Assembly (NCBI GenBank): GCA_004352715.1
Contig: SCFE01000078.1
Coordinates: 416,180-480,179, forward strand
Reading direction: 5' to 3'
DNA length: 64,000 nt
Source of the DNA: Hofstenia miamia
Taxonomy: Eukaryota > Xenacoelomorpha > Acoela
Position 1 is the stretch's first letter. Each line of letters starts with the position of its first letter. The notes beneath the pieces are model-generated. The model was not told the DNA's origin. It did not search any database and was given only the letters and a program-made list of their open reading frames with translations. The translations under genes were made by a program, and so were the position numbers. Positions 25,208-36,158 of the stretch are shown piece by piece.

Positions 25208-25356
25208 ATTGGCAAATAGTCTAATAATTGCGAATTGAATATGAATCCACGAATCATTTGTATTTCGCAACTGACGAGTGACTGTTACAGAAAACCGCTG
25301 ATTGGATAAAATATAACACGTGACAGAATTCGAATGCATGACGTCAGATGTAAACA
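25208..25356 (+). promoter_or_regulatory. Probable promoter-proximal cluster of the ZSWIM gene
   Basis: Within 150 bases lie two inverted CCAAT words (ATTGG at 25208-25212 and 25301-25305), a CACGTG E-box (25317-25322), a full palindromic CRE/ATF site TGACGTCA (25339-25346) and a forkhead-type TGTAAACA (25349-25356). Their density and distance (140-290 bases) from the start codon fit a proximal promoter. A CAGCTG lies at 25381-25386. No clear TATA box was chosen, although TATAA occurs at 25312-25316. The motifs are seen directly; that they act as a promoter is inference. Confidence 0.5.
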
Positions 25357-25437
25357 AGTCAGACACAAAGGCAGTTAATTCAGCTGTGCATACGGCAGAG
25401 AGCGGACTTATATTACATTTGCACTAATCTCACAGCA

Positions 25438-25452
25438 ATGTTACTCATATAA
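25438..25452 (+). other. Upstream ORF 1 (4 codons)
   Basis: ATG TTA CTC ATA TAA in the probable 5' leader, 46 bases before the main ATG. It lies just after ACTAATCTCACAG, which also resembles a branch point plus splice acceptor. If a 5'-UTR intron ends there, the exon would begin at about 25436. Either way both upstream ORFs would lie in the mRNA leader. Confidence 0.4.
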
Positions 25453-25473
25453 ACAATTCGGATATTACTTTAC

Positions 25474-25494
25474 ATGGTATTTGCTATCTGTTGA
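25474..25494 (+). other. Upstream ORF 2 (6 codons), ending 3 bases before the main start
   Basis: ATG GTA TTT GCT ATC TGT TGA, in the same frame as the ZSWIM protein. Its stop at 25492-25494 is separated from the main ATG by a single CGT codon. The stop shows that the ORF cannot extend upstream in this exon, which supports 25498 as the initiator. The arrangement is typical of leaky scanning or reinitiation control. Confidence 0.5.
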
Positions 25495-25497
25495 CGT

Positions 25498-28473
25498 ATG
25501 GCTAGTACCAAGAATGAACGTAAGTCTAGCAAACGAAAACAACATGGTCGTTCTTCTTTAGATGGAGAATCTAGCAGTAAAAAACACATTTTAGACAATA
25601 CATTACGACCGTGCCGCAGCTTGGCGGATATTGCTGCAGAATCTGTAGCTCGTACTACCCCATTTCAAGTAGTGGAAGAACGCTTTGCTCCGGTACCTGA
25701 ACCTGTTCAACTTAAAATTATTTACTGGTCATTTCCAAGAGATGAAGATGAAATTCGTATGTATTCTTCTCTCACAACCCCACCGTGCTCAGCTCAACAA
25801 ACACCTCCAAGTGATCCCCAACAATCAAGACTTCATTTCACTCGTGCCCTCAAACTCTTAACTGATGGTAGTGTGCGGGATGTTCTCCAAGTAGGCTTCC
25901 ATCTTTCCGGTTCAGTTAGAGTCACAGCGTCTTCCCGAAGCGTCGATGATGAAGAGGAGGCCTGCTACCGAGTTGCTATCACTTTAGATCGTTGTAAAAT
26001 CACATCTGTTTCGTGTTCTTGTGGAAGTCGCGATATATTTTGGTGTCAACATGTGGTTGCTCTTGCATTATTTCGTATACGCAGAGCTGATCGAGTTGTT
26101 TACCGTGTTCCTATATCAGATACTCTTGCACATTTAACACATAGACAATTACATAAACTTTGCATGAATCTTGTTGCAGAACATCATCGTGATGTGTTAC
26201 CTACATGTCAACGCCTTGCAGATGATATATCAAAAAGAGGTTCCGAATTAGCTATTGCAACCGGATTCCCCGATCCCACAGCTGGTGCTAGTAAAAATGA
26301 TGCTCACTGCCATTTCTTGGATGCTGCTCAAGTCAGACAGCAGGTAAGAGTCTATCTTTCACAAGCGGGTTACTATAACAGTGCCCGTCACTTAGCAGCC
26401 ATGTTTGCTAAGGTCCGAGAAATGTTAAGAGCTCGAGATCCAAATGGTCCTCGTATGTTACGCTTAATTACTAGTGAATTTGTTGCAGATCCTAAATTAA
26501 AATTATGGCGTCAACAAGGTACAACATTAACAGGCAAAAGTCGTCGATTATGGGACGGGCTGGGTTATTTATGGCTTTTAGTAGTTCTTGCTCCACATTT
26601 AGATAGTTCCTCATGGAAACCTTTACTGTTAAATTGGCACAATTCCACAGCTTGCCCGGATGAAGATCCTGACAATCCCGAACAACGCACAATTTTCAGT
26701 AGAGCACTAGATGCATGTGATGCTACTTGGTCTGTCAGTGTAGAAGATCATGCTTGTGAACCCCTTCCTTTAGCAGCATCTCGTGTTGATGCACTCCGTT
26801 GTCATGGCTGTGGTAAAGAAGCATTAAAATTGGCTCTGGGTGTAGCTAGACATGTTAAACGAAATCGTGCATTAGATGAAGGGCAAGAATGGGTTGGACA
26901 TCCTACAGATCCTGTTCTAACTCTAGTTGATGTTCTACTTGACGATAACGAGCATGCCTGTCTAGCATATGAACTGGCAATTCTTGCATTAGCACAACAT
27001 AGGACATTACCTAATGGTCCTCATGCACAAGAACGTTTGTGTAGAGCAGAAGACGCATTAATCACTCGGTTAGAATCTGCTGGTTCATCAGATGGTAGAG
27101 TGCTTCGATGTATGGGTCAATTAGCGGGCTGGCTCCTAAGAGCTCCTAACAATGGTCTTGCTGATGAAGTTAGAAACGACACAGTACCTATGCAGAGATT
27201 GGGTTTATATCTATTTGGATCACTTTTGCAGTTTGATAGTGAACTCGCTTACAAAATAGGAGTACGTGCATTAAGGTTACCACAAAGTGATATTTTTCCA
27301 ACACAGCCAGCAACATCACAGGAAGAATGCAGTCATACTTTAGGTTGTTTACAAGCGAGACAATGTGATCTAGCTGCAGCAATGTTAACTGCTGCCGCTG
27401 ATACAAGTCGAAGTCACACACGGTTAATTCTAGATGCAATACAAGCTCATATTACTAGTGCTCCACATTTGTTTAAATTAGCTCAAGACCTGCGGGTCTT
27501 AGCTGGTGCGCGTGTTAGTGATGCGTTGCTTGGTGTCGCTTTTGAAGTTGGATTACAGTTAATGCGTGCTACACTTAATACTCCACATTGGCGGCGTGCT
27601 GATATGGTTTCATGGCAAGTTGGCTGTGCAGCAGACATGGGTCCCGGAGCTTTACTCACATTAATTCATTCCTGGCATCAGTTGTTTAATGCACGAGAAG
27701 CAACAAGTTTGTTAGCAGTAGCAGTGCTCGCTCCTAATCCACCTCTGGATCCACGTGCAAGAGATGAACTTCATAGAGCAGCCAGACGTTTAGTGTTACA
27801 ATGTGCTGCGAAGGATCCTGCTTCTTGTGCTTTAGCAGCGTTAACCCTCTGTGAACACGACCCCTCTGCTTTTGACGCCGCGTACGAAACAATTTTAGCT
27901 GCAGCCCCTGCGGATATGAGTCCTACTCAATTGTTTGGAATAGCGCGCTATATGGAAAGAAGAGGTCATGGACTTCGTGCTTATCGTTTGGCATTACTAG
28001 CCTTAAATCATCTCACAATTTTACACAATCACGATACACATCCTGCTGTAAATGATGTGCATTGGACAGTGGCGTTGTCATATTCACTGGGCAGAGAGCA
28101 GCTCACTGCTACAATAAACGCTCTTATACGCAGTGTTCAGTGCGCAGCGATTCTTTCAGATGTAGTTCGTAGATGCTCACCACACCCTGGCGATGCCAAG
28201 CAACGCCGAAAATACCTCTCAGTTCAGCAGTCACCTCTAAGGGAGCTACTGGAGGCTACTCTAGCAGCCTATAATACTACAATTCATTCACGTCTTCAGC
28301 ACATAAGTCCTCGCCACTATCAAGATTTTATTGACTTACTTTACAAAGCGCGAGAATCTTTTCTAATGGCAGCAGATGGTTTACAGCGCTTCCGCCAGTT
28401 GTTAGAAAATCTCAAAAGTTTATATCGTGGCAAGAAAAAACTCATGCAATCGATACGTGATCACCTCGGATAA
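25498..28473 (+). CDS. Zinc finger SWIM domain protein of the ZSWIM4/5/6 type, intronless, 991 aa
   Basis: A complete uninterrupted ORF. A basic, Ser/Lys-rich N-terminus (1-40) is followed by the family N-terminal block: SLADIAAESVA (41-51), PFQVVEERFAPVPEPVQLKI (55-74) and YWSFPRDEDEIRMYSSL (76-92). Then come LQVGFHLSGSV (130-140) and the SWIM zinc finger VSCSCGSRDIFWCQHVVALA (171-190), with C173-x-C175-x7-C183-x-H185 as ligands. The region after the finger is also family-typical: VLPTCQRLADDI (233-244), FPDPTAGAS (257-265), MFAKVREMLRARDPNG (302-317), LWRQQGTTLTGKSRRLWDGL (336-355). The C-terminus, with KARESF and NLKSLYRGKKKLM, matches the usual end of ZSWIM4/5/6, so the protein is full length, close to vertebrate ZSWIM4 and shorter than ZSWIM5/6. 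These blocks distinguish it from ZSWIM8. SWIM fingers bind zinc and serve protein or DNA contacts. Relatives are linked to cullin-RING ligases, but the exact substrate here is unknown. The BC-box-like motif lacks its usual Cys (Ala46). An in-frame TGA lies 6 bases before the ATG. No introns are present, which is unusual for this family. Confidence 0.95.
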   Translation: MASTKNERKSSKRKQHGRSSLDGESSSKKHILDNTLRPCRSLADIAAESVARTTPFQVVEERFAPVPEPVQLKIIYWSFPRDEDEIRMYSSLTTPPCSAQQTPPSDPQQSRLHFTRALKLLTDGSVRDVLQVGFHLSGSVRVTASSRSVDDEEEACYRVAITLDRCKITSVSCSCGSRDIFWCQHVVALALFRIRRADRVVYRVPISDTLAHLTHRQLHKLCMNLVAEHHRDVLPTCQRLADDISKRGSELAIATGFPDPTAGASKNDAHCHFLDAAQVRQQVRVYLSQAGYYNSARHLAAMFAKVREMLRARDPNGPRMLRLITSEFVADPKLKLWRQQGTTLTGKSRRLWDGLGYLWLLVVLAPHLDSSSWKPLLLNWHNSTACPDEDPDNPEQRTIFSRALDACDATWSVSVEDHACEPLPLAASRVDALRCHGCGKEALKLALGVARHVKRNRALDEGQEWVGHPTDPVLTLVDVLLDDNEHACLAYELAILALAQHRTLPNGPHAQERLCRAEDALITRLESAGSSDGRVLRCMGQLAGWLLRAPNNGLADEVRNDTVPMQRLGLYLFGSLLQFDSELAYKIGVRALRLPQSDIFPTQPATSQEECSHTLGCLQARQCDLAAAMLTAAADTSRSHTRLILDAIQAHITSAPHLFKLAQDLRVLAGARVSDALLGVAFEVGLQLMRATLNTPHWRRADMVSWQVGCAADMGPGALLTLIHSWHQLFNAREATSLLAVAVLAPNPPLDPRARDELHRAARRLVLQCAAKDPASCALAALTLCEHDPSAFDAAYETILAAAPADMSPTQLFGIARYMERRGHGLRAYRLALLALNHLTILHNHDTHPAVNDVHWTVALSYSLGREQLTATINALIRSVQCAAILSDVVRRCSPHPGDAKQRRKYLSVQQSPLRELLEATLAAYNTTIHSRLQHISPRHYQDFIDLLYKARESFLMAADGLQRFRQLLENLKSLYRGKKKLMQSIRDHLG

Positions 28474-28733
28474 ATGGGTCACAATTTCACTGCCAAGCTT
28501 AAGTCAATCCTCCAACATTCAGTTTGTGCAATAGAGTTTTTTATATATTAGAGTGTTACTTTTATAGTTTGAAAGAGTTAATTTTGTTAGTTAGATGTTC
28601 TATTTTGATAAAATACACAAATCGCCTAGATTTTTATATTTTTATCAATTACGTAATATACTAATCAATCTTATGCAATACTTACTAAAATTATCGTTTT
28701 CATTACTTTTCTGGTTTAATAATAGTATCTTAA

Positions 28734-28739
28734 ATTAAA
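28734..28739 (+). terminator. Candidate poly(A) signal (ATTAAA) of the ZSWIM gene
   Basis: ATTAAA, the second-best animal poly(A) hexamer, lies about 260 bases after the stop codon. No AATAAA was seen between the stop and about 29000. The assignment is tentative in such AT-rich sequence. Confidence 0.3.
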
Positions 28740-29222
28740 AAACCAGACACATTACCTAAGTAAAGGCATAACTAAACGACATATGTACTGTAACTAAAAT
28801 TAAGATTACCCTGAAATAATGCAGGAAAATCTCATTATACATTGAACATTTGTAGGAATTTACAGACAATTTTTTCAACTATTTCCACAAGACTACGTTT
28901 TCGAATTTTTTATTCTAAAAATTTTATCAACAATGTGCCAAAATGGTTGTACAGACCAGCTCCACTAATAACGGAACATTATTGAAGAATCACATATTAA
29001 TTTATTTACAGTTCGAAGAACTTGTTCATGTTACATCAAGAAATAGAATTTTATTAGTTTAGAACTAAAAAAATTACGTTGATTAATCTCAAAAAGCCGG
29101 TTTTTCAAAAAGCAATTCCCACTGTTGCAAACGCAAAAAGGTATGCACTATTATTTTATAAAATTCAATATTCAAGTATATTTCAAGTAAGGCTTTACAC
29201 AATTTCGAAAACTATTGAAATA
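28740..29222. other. Downstream flank of the ZSWIM gene, nothing recognised
   Basis: No long poly(A) tract and no flanking direct repeat were seen that would mark the 3' edge of a recent retrocopy. Confidence 0.5.
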
Positions 29223-29452
29223 CAGGGTTGGAAAAAACTTTATTACAAAGAAACAATTAAAACAAGCAAGCCACATAATTTCCTTTGTGTATTTTTACTC
29301 TCAAACAGAAGCACTACAGGGGATTAAAATTTAGCGGATAAATATAATAACAAATATTGAATTGATACACATAAACCAAACGAAAGTTTTGCTGCTTTTT
29401 CGGCAGAAAGTCCAAATGAACGAATGCCAAAATTTTTTCCATGATATTCTAT
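29223..29452 (+). repeat. Degenerate dispersed repeat, copy A (CAGGGTTGG end)
   Basis: Starts CAGGGTTGGAAAAAACTTTA. About 141 bases later it contains GATACACATAAACCAAACG and TTTTGCTGCTTTTT. The copy at 35915-36158 has the same words at nearly the same spacing (139 bases). The CAGGG start suggests a hAT-type end, but no opposite end was found. Confidence 0.6.
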
Positions 29453-32400
29453 ACGAATTTGAAAAAAAATACAATTAAATAAACATTGCATGGTGGGTAA
29501 TAAATCGTATATATGAACAAACTAAGAAATTTTTGGATTGCATCCTTTGGGCACGATGGGTTCGAACAAAATAATCACCGAATAATTTAATATCGCAAAT
29601 CAACTCAATTACGAAATTAATTTTGTGATACAGGCGTATTCATTTTCGCGCCAAGTTACTTGAGGCAAAACACAAATGCTAAAAACTATCACTCATTTTA
29701 ACTTTTATCAAAATGGATAGTGCTGTACGCTTTGATCTGTCTTAAAAACACAACATCAAACAGTATTTTCTAATGCTGTGACCTTTTATAATTTTCCTGA
29801 TAAAGAGTTTTTCATATAAATTTGAATTGAGAAAAAATGTAAAGACAACGTTACACTGATGAAAATTTTGTTACGCTTGCAGTGTTCTTAAAATGGGAAA
29901 ATTGTTTGGCAATTCTGCTTTACCTCTTAAAATCAATCAACTAACCGCACAATGTAACAAATTTATATTTGAATTTCCTTAATTAAATCGTAAATTTAAT
30001 GTAGAGAATTTGTTAGATGTTAATTAATCACGAAGAGCTCATAAACTTGATATCACAAAATGGTGGGAAAAAGATAATATGTACCGAAAATAGAAAAATG
30101 TTAATAAAATTGTGAATAATTATTTATCATATATAAATACATAAAGAGTATATAAATAATATTTTCTAAAATAAAGTGACGTGTCGTAGATCAAAACGAC
30201 TTTCATACGATTATAGAAATGTGATAAGGCGAACTAATTTCTGAAGCAGCATGATACCGATCGATGTTAATAAATGATAGTTCTTCTTGGCAAGAACTAT
30301 ATGGCTTAAAAACAAAAAAATTTAAAACAAAGGTGAACAGCGAATCATTATTTTAAATCTAGACTACCAAAGATTTTTTGGGCTGTGAGGGGAGGAGGTG
30401 TTCAATTTTTTCCTAAAATTATTATGAAACGTTTATATTTGCAAGTTATACAAAATCTAATGGAAGTTGCATCATTTTCAATGATGTATGAGGTTCTCCA
30501 CAAAAACTTCAAGGTTTATATTTATACGCATGGAAACTACTGTTTTTAGTACATCCTTTATTGATGGGAGAGCAGAAAATTTTTGGAGCAAATGGTTTCT
30601 ATTGTTTGAAAAACACTAAAAAATTATTTTTACACATAAAAATTCCGAAATTTACATAACGGGGGTGGCACCTGACCACAAAACTATAATTGCTCTTCAC
30701 GGATCTGTTCGATTTAAATGGAGTTATTTAGAATTTCTGAAATTTATTGAAAGAAAATTAAACCGAACTTTTTAAAAACAAAAAATTATGAATTATAAAT
30801 TAAGCCGTTAAATTTGACTCGCTTGCATTCTTAAAATATTTTTTATTCATTGTAAACAGATGAGTGCATAGTTTTTATGAAAGAAAATGGAAGGTGTGAA
30901 GAACAGCGATTTTAAGTAATCCGAGTGCAGATGATAATTCGTTAGCAGGAACTCAACTAAAATGAAGTACGAATGATTAGCAAGCAGCTGCCCTGAAAAT
31001 GTCGGAAAATATGGTCATTATACAAGAAATAGACAACTTAATGACAAATAGGAAAAACGTCGAAAAGCAACCTGTCAGAAAACGCAACGGATAAAAGAAG
31101 GCTAATTGAAAGGCAACTAGTGAGTTTGCAACTGACGGTTGATTTCAGAACATGTGTGGCGACTATAAAACAACCAGCAGCTTCCTTAATACAATAAAGA
31201 AACAACTTGAAGCAACGTGTGCATAGTTAAATAGGCAGCGAATTTACAAAAACAGGCTGTGCTCACTACATGCCTTCCACGTTTCTAATATATTCCAAAT
31301 TCAAAAATTAAGTAGCTAAAATCGGAAAAAATTAGGAACAACTGAAGTATATAATTTGTTTTCTTTAATGGAATGACTATAGGCTCAACATTGGGTCCTA
31401 AATAACTAGCTAATTTAATCTAAATTTGAAACTAATGCATTTCTACGCAACCATAGATATGTTGATGATATTTCTGCTGTATTTCACTAACAAATCGAAA
31501 ATTGACTACTTTTTTCAGTATAAAATGATCAATTACCAAAAATATAACGTATAAATAGACACTGGATACTGGGTGCTAAATACTATGACAGAGTGCTCTG
31601 AATGAACGCAAAGAAACTTTTTTGAATGTACCTGAAATTTTATGGTTAAAAAATGCGTAGTGTAAAAATCGAATTGTTTTGGCCGTTCTTTAAATAGGAC
31701 ACTGAATAGAATAGCTTTAATATCCAAATTACGTATATATATATATATATATTAACAAAACCAAACTCATTTATAATTTTAAATAATGAGTCATTCTAAT
31801 AAAATGAAATCTTGTTTAGGATGCACAATTAACCTTTCAATAATTTAAAGTTATTTCTAATAAATTATTACCAAAAAAGTTATTGAATTATCAAAATAAG
31901 TAATTGCCGGCATTTCCAACAGATTTGAAAGAAGCCATAAGAAATAGCAAAATTATTTTGAACCTAGTTACAAAGTGTATGAGTAACGTAATAATAAAAG
32001 ACTCGTAATGATGGTTGGCATGTAATACCTTCACAAATAAAATTATAGTGCCAATCTCAAGCCGAAACTGCGTTAATTTGTTGAATACCAAAACCACATG
32101 AATTTATTATCCGTTAAACAGAGTGTTGAAAGCATTGACCACTTCACATCAAAAATCTATTTTTCCATTCGAAACAAGCACTTTAAATAGACGGCTGGTG
32201 AAATGCATTAAAAGGATTTCAGTGTGTAGCAAAGAAATTCATCGCTGTAAGCAATAAAAGTATTGCTGATCATTTCAAATCACTCGCAGTGTGCATTAAG
32301 ATGTCGTTTTTTGACGACTTCTGCTGTGTATGCAAATGCCTAAGTCCAAATAGAATAAATAATTAATCAATAATGACAGAATGTTCTTTTAAGATAACTC

Positions 32401-34237
32401 ACACGCAAAATCTTAGCTTCGCAACCCTACTAAAATTCAATAATTTTTCTGAGAAACGATGCAAAAAAATCACAAATGTTAGAAATGTAATTTTCATATA
32501 AAACAATGAAGGAGTCACTTTTTAACATGATACCCACGAAAACCCCTGTGATCGCCACTCGTGGGATACCCAAACTCTCCACTAATTATATAAAAAGGCT
32601 CATATCATGTGGGAAATATTTATGCGAGTGTGTGTATGAGATTGCAAAATACTGATTGTGGATTGATTGTGGATTGATTAGGATAATTGAAGGTGACTTG
32701 TGTGAGGTACAGGATTTGATTATCAACCGGAAATAATTTCTAAAAACTATTTAATTAATATCAGAAATTTTCCCAAAAGAAACATTTTTTCATTATTGTA
32801 TCGGGATACAGATCAGAATAAAAATTTAATGAGAACTCCCCTAGATTAGGCCTATCTTAAGATTCTTTTAAAGAAAATTCAAAACTATTTTAAAAGCCTT
32901 GGTTGCGGTAAATAAATAGTGAATAAATTCATTGAAGTAAAATTGCTTCATTTGTTTTTCTTAAAAATCTGAAGCAAATGAAACAACTTTGATTCTATGA
33001 CAATGACGTGAAACATCTTTATCAATAGGCATCGTCATCAATAACAAAATTTAAATATAATGACTTGATTGGTCAATAACGACGTTCATAATTTGTCCCG
33101 GTATATAGAAAGATGAGGTCTTTATAACTCTAATGCAATCTGCAATTACATCATTCTCTAGAAATGATATCTTAATACTCTGCTGCTCTGTACTATGACA
33201 TACAGATGTAATACAGTGTATACATTTAAATATCATATAGACTGACCCAATTGACTTAGTAAATTTGTAACACGAGCATAACCACAAAGTTTTGTTAAAT
33301 TTAATGACCCGATCTGTTTTACGAGTATCGACAGAGAGTTTAAAGTGCGACAGAGAATAAATTCGAAAGGAAACTCATCGTTTATCTCTCCACTCTTCTA
33401 GGAATCCAATCAAGCGATTTATTGTTTGCACTTGAATGATAATATTTGCTTCAAGTACTATCATCATCATCTACAGTAGTAACCTCTTTGCATGCTAATC
33501 TCAAATCAACAAAGTTTTTACTTATCAGAGTGAAGTTAAGACCTCTATTCAGTGAAAGATAAATAGCTAATGTTTTATTACTACTCTCTATTTTGTTCTA
33601 ATGCATTTAGAATAACTTACTAAATGCATGCATTAAGTGATTCATTGGGGATTTGAAAATTGAAAATATAGTGTGATTACATGCATCAGGGTTTGGATCT
33701 AGATATAGAATGACCCGATGCATGGTTATACACTGCATACGGATCAGAAAATGTATTTAATATATACATATGAATCATTGTAGATAAATTTATTCATACC
33801 TATCAATTTTTTTAAGTAAAATAGCTTAAAATTAACATTAAAAATACACTCATAATAATTTTGTTTTACAAATCTGATATATTATACGTGTGTACCAATC
33901 ATGCTACACTATGAGAGCTAATTACATGCATTGCAGACCTTTTTTAATTTGATTGAATCAGCTGCCGTAGCTAACTTAAACTCCTTAGCATATGGATCTT
34001 TGTAGCTCGAACAATGTAAATTTTTGTGAATTTGATTGGATATGGATCGGAAAATATTTTATCAACAGCCACACTGGCATGCACGTAGTATACGACTACC
34101 TCAAAAGCATAGTATAAAATTCAAAAGCAATAAAAAGCTATTATAGATATGCTAATATTAAAAAAATTTCAAAAAAACTAGCTCATTTATCTAGCTACCA
34201 TCAGCAAAATGCAAAAAAATGTTGAAAAAACCTATGT
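29453..34237. other. AT-rich intergenic DNA, possible regulatory patch near 30860-31210
   Basis: No gene recognised. 30860-31210 is visibly less repetitive than its surroundings. A (TA)n run lies at 31734-31752. CCCACGA...TCGTGGG at about 32533-32563 can form a stem. Confidence 0.4.
31734..31752. repeat. (TA)n microsatellite
   Basis: About nine uninterrupted TA units. Confidence 0.9.
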
Positions 34238-34441
34238 TTAACCCTAGTAGAACGGTTTAATGTAAACACTTCCAATGACGGAGTGGGTCATTTTGACCCA
34301 ATGTGAACATTAAAAAAGCATTACATTCTAATGGAATTTATAACCATAACATTAACAATATATATCATGACAGACTAGCAAAAAAAACACTCATGGTGTG
34401 TCTAAAAAATTTAAGATATGAATTGGGCCATTTTGATCCAA
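34238..34441 (+). mobile_element. piggyBac-like terminal fragment
   Basis: TTAA at 34238-34241 is followed by CCCTAGTAGAACGG. A TTAA target followed by a CCC start is the signature of piggyBac-type ends. At about 34285 lies the perfect inverted repeat TGGGTCATTTTGACCCA, and a related TTGGGCCATTTTGATCCAA occurs at about 34425-34443. No matching right end (…GGGTTAA) was found, so this is a truncated or non-autonomous fragment. No transposase coding was seen. Confidence 0.45.
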
Positions 34442-34443
34442 AC

Positions 34444-35914
34444 AGTCGTCCGTGATTATGAAATATTATTACAACAAGATTACTACATAAGAAGTTTTTT
34501 GAGCAACATAAATTAATTTAGTTGAACACATTAGAACTACGTAGTAGCAGAGACTAAAAATGTCTTCCATTGTATAGTACGTCAAACTAGAAGTGTGCGT
34601 GTTCATATGTAGGAAGAGTAATATCTCATTGAATCAGTTTCCATTAACATAGCTGACCAAAACAAATGAAAACTAAATAAGGCGCCAAGATATCTGAAAA
34701 CAGTAGAAACATTGTCTATGACACCATGCTGTAAATTATGAAAAATTCAAAAAGAAGAGCATTCAATTAATTCACATAATTCAATATTAAGTTGATTAGT
34801 AATCACAAAATTAAAGTCGAATTAGAAATTGCCAATTTAAGAAATTAGAGATATTTCGGAATGCCATCTACAAATTTTTAGCTAAAGTTGACTTCAACAA
34901 ATAACGAGATCACCTAAATGCTAAACTTCAATTTAAATTTAAAAAATGCAAATGCATGTGTTTAATTATTCAATGGCTTTGTAAACATTAAAACGAATTC
35001 AGTCTGTATAACAAAAAATAGTTGAACTTTCATGGTATTGAATATAATGCGAAAACTGGCTTGTAACAGTGTTTCAATTACAAACATGTGCTGATTCAAT
35101 CATACACTGTTTCAAAATTGAGCTAGAAAAATTACTCACATGGTCAATTCACCAAGACTAAGGCTAAGTATATAGATACACATATTTGTACAACAAAGTA
35201 AAAATATTTAATATAACATTTGACGTTAGTGGTAAGAAATCAGGGTGGAGAGAATTTCGTTTTTTTCCTATTTTTGAACTCTAGTTGTATCTGGAAATCT
35301 AAAGGAAATAGGGTTGTTTACAAAATATCACTACTTGAACGATTGAACCATCACTACGATCAACCCATATCCAAAAGATGTTTCCAATGGAGTCGTTGTT
35401 AAGCATATTTTTCTGGAAAAGAAAAAAGCATGTGACAATTGCTTTATGTAAACTGTACAAAAAAATAACAACGCTTTTTCAGTATTAAACCAGTTTTAAC
35501 CATCTGTTTTAAGCATACCCAACCTTTAAAAATTCCATTTTGTAAATAATTATTAAAATTCCAAGAAATAAACGGGAAATAATCGAATAGAAACAAATAT
35601 ATCGGGCAAAAGAATACGTACAATGCATAGAGAAATGCACTATGGTTTAATGGGAGTTAACTAACGCTGTGGGTATAGTACTAATTAAAAGATTAAAAGA
35701 ACACATTTTTATCAATTTTTCTATAACTGCAATAAAAACACGGCTTAAATGAAACATAAAAAATTAGTAAATTTACTAGAAATAATTGCATATGCATATA
35801 CATGAATTTAATAGATTTAAATTTGAGAAGAACTAAACCTGTTCTACTTTTTGTTTCTACAAACGATTATTTCAAATCGATTAATAGTAAGCCATGTAAT
35901 TAAAATTTCGTATG
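34444..35914. other. AT-rich intergenic DNA, nothing recognised
   Basis: No exon-like frame, RNA gene or repeat boundary found. Confidence 0.5.
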
Positions 35915-36158
35915 CAGGGTTGGCAAAAAGAGTACTTTAAAAAACATTTCCAACGTTTAAACAATGCTTTCTGCTCTTAGACAGAACCAATTCAAGGCTC
36001 TAAAACACACACATGGTAGCAAGCATTCAACTTATTAACATTCATTTTTCGGTTCATACACGTAAACAAAACGCAAGCTTTGCTAATTTTTGAGGAGAAG
36101 GTCAGTCATGAAAATATGAATGGAGGAATACTAACATTATTTTCCACACTTTCTATAA
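35915..36158 (+). repeat. Degenerate dispersed repeat, copy B (CAGGGTTGG end)
   Basis: Starts CAGGGTTGGCAAAAAGAGTA. It shares ATACACGTAAACAAAACG, AAGCTTTGCTAATTTTTG and ATTTTCCACACTTTCTATA with copy A at 29223-29452, in the same order and orientation. Divergence between the copies is high, so the family is old. Confidence 0.6.

Noticed and set aside
24967-25224. 85-codon frame just upstream of ZSWIM as a separate gene or upstream exon
   Set aside because: No recognisable domain. It overlaps the putative promoter motifs and is not in a spliceable arrangement that I can support.
26492-27439. Minus-strand frames inside the ZSWIM ORF
   Set aside because: Shadows of a strong plus-strand coding sequence with clear family homology.
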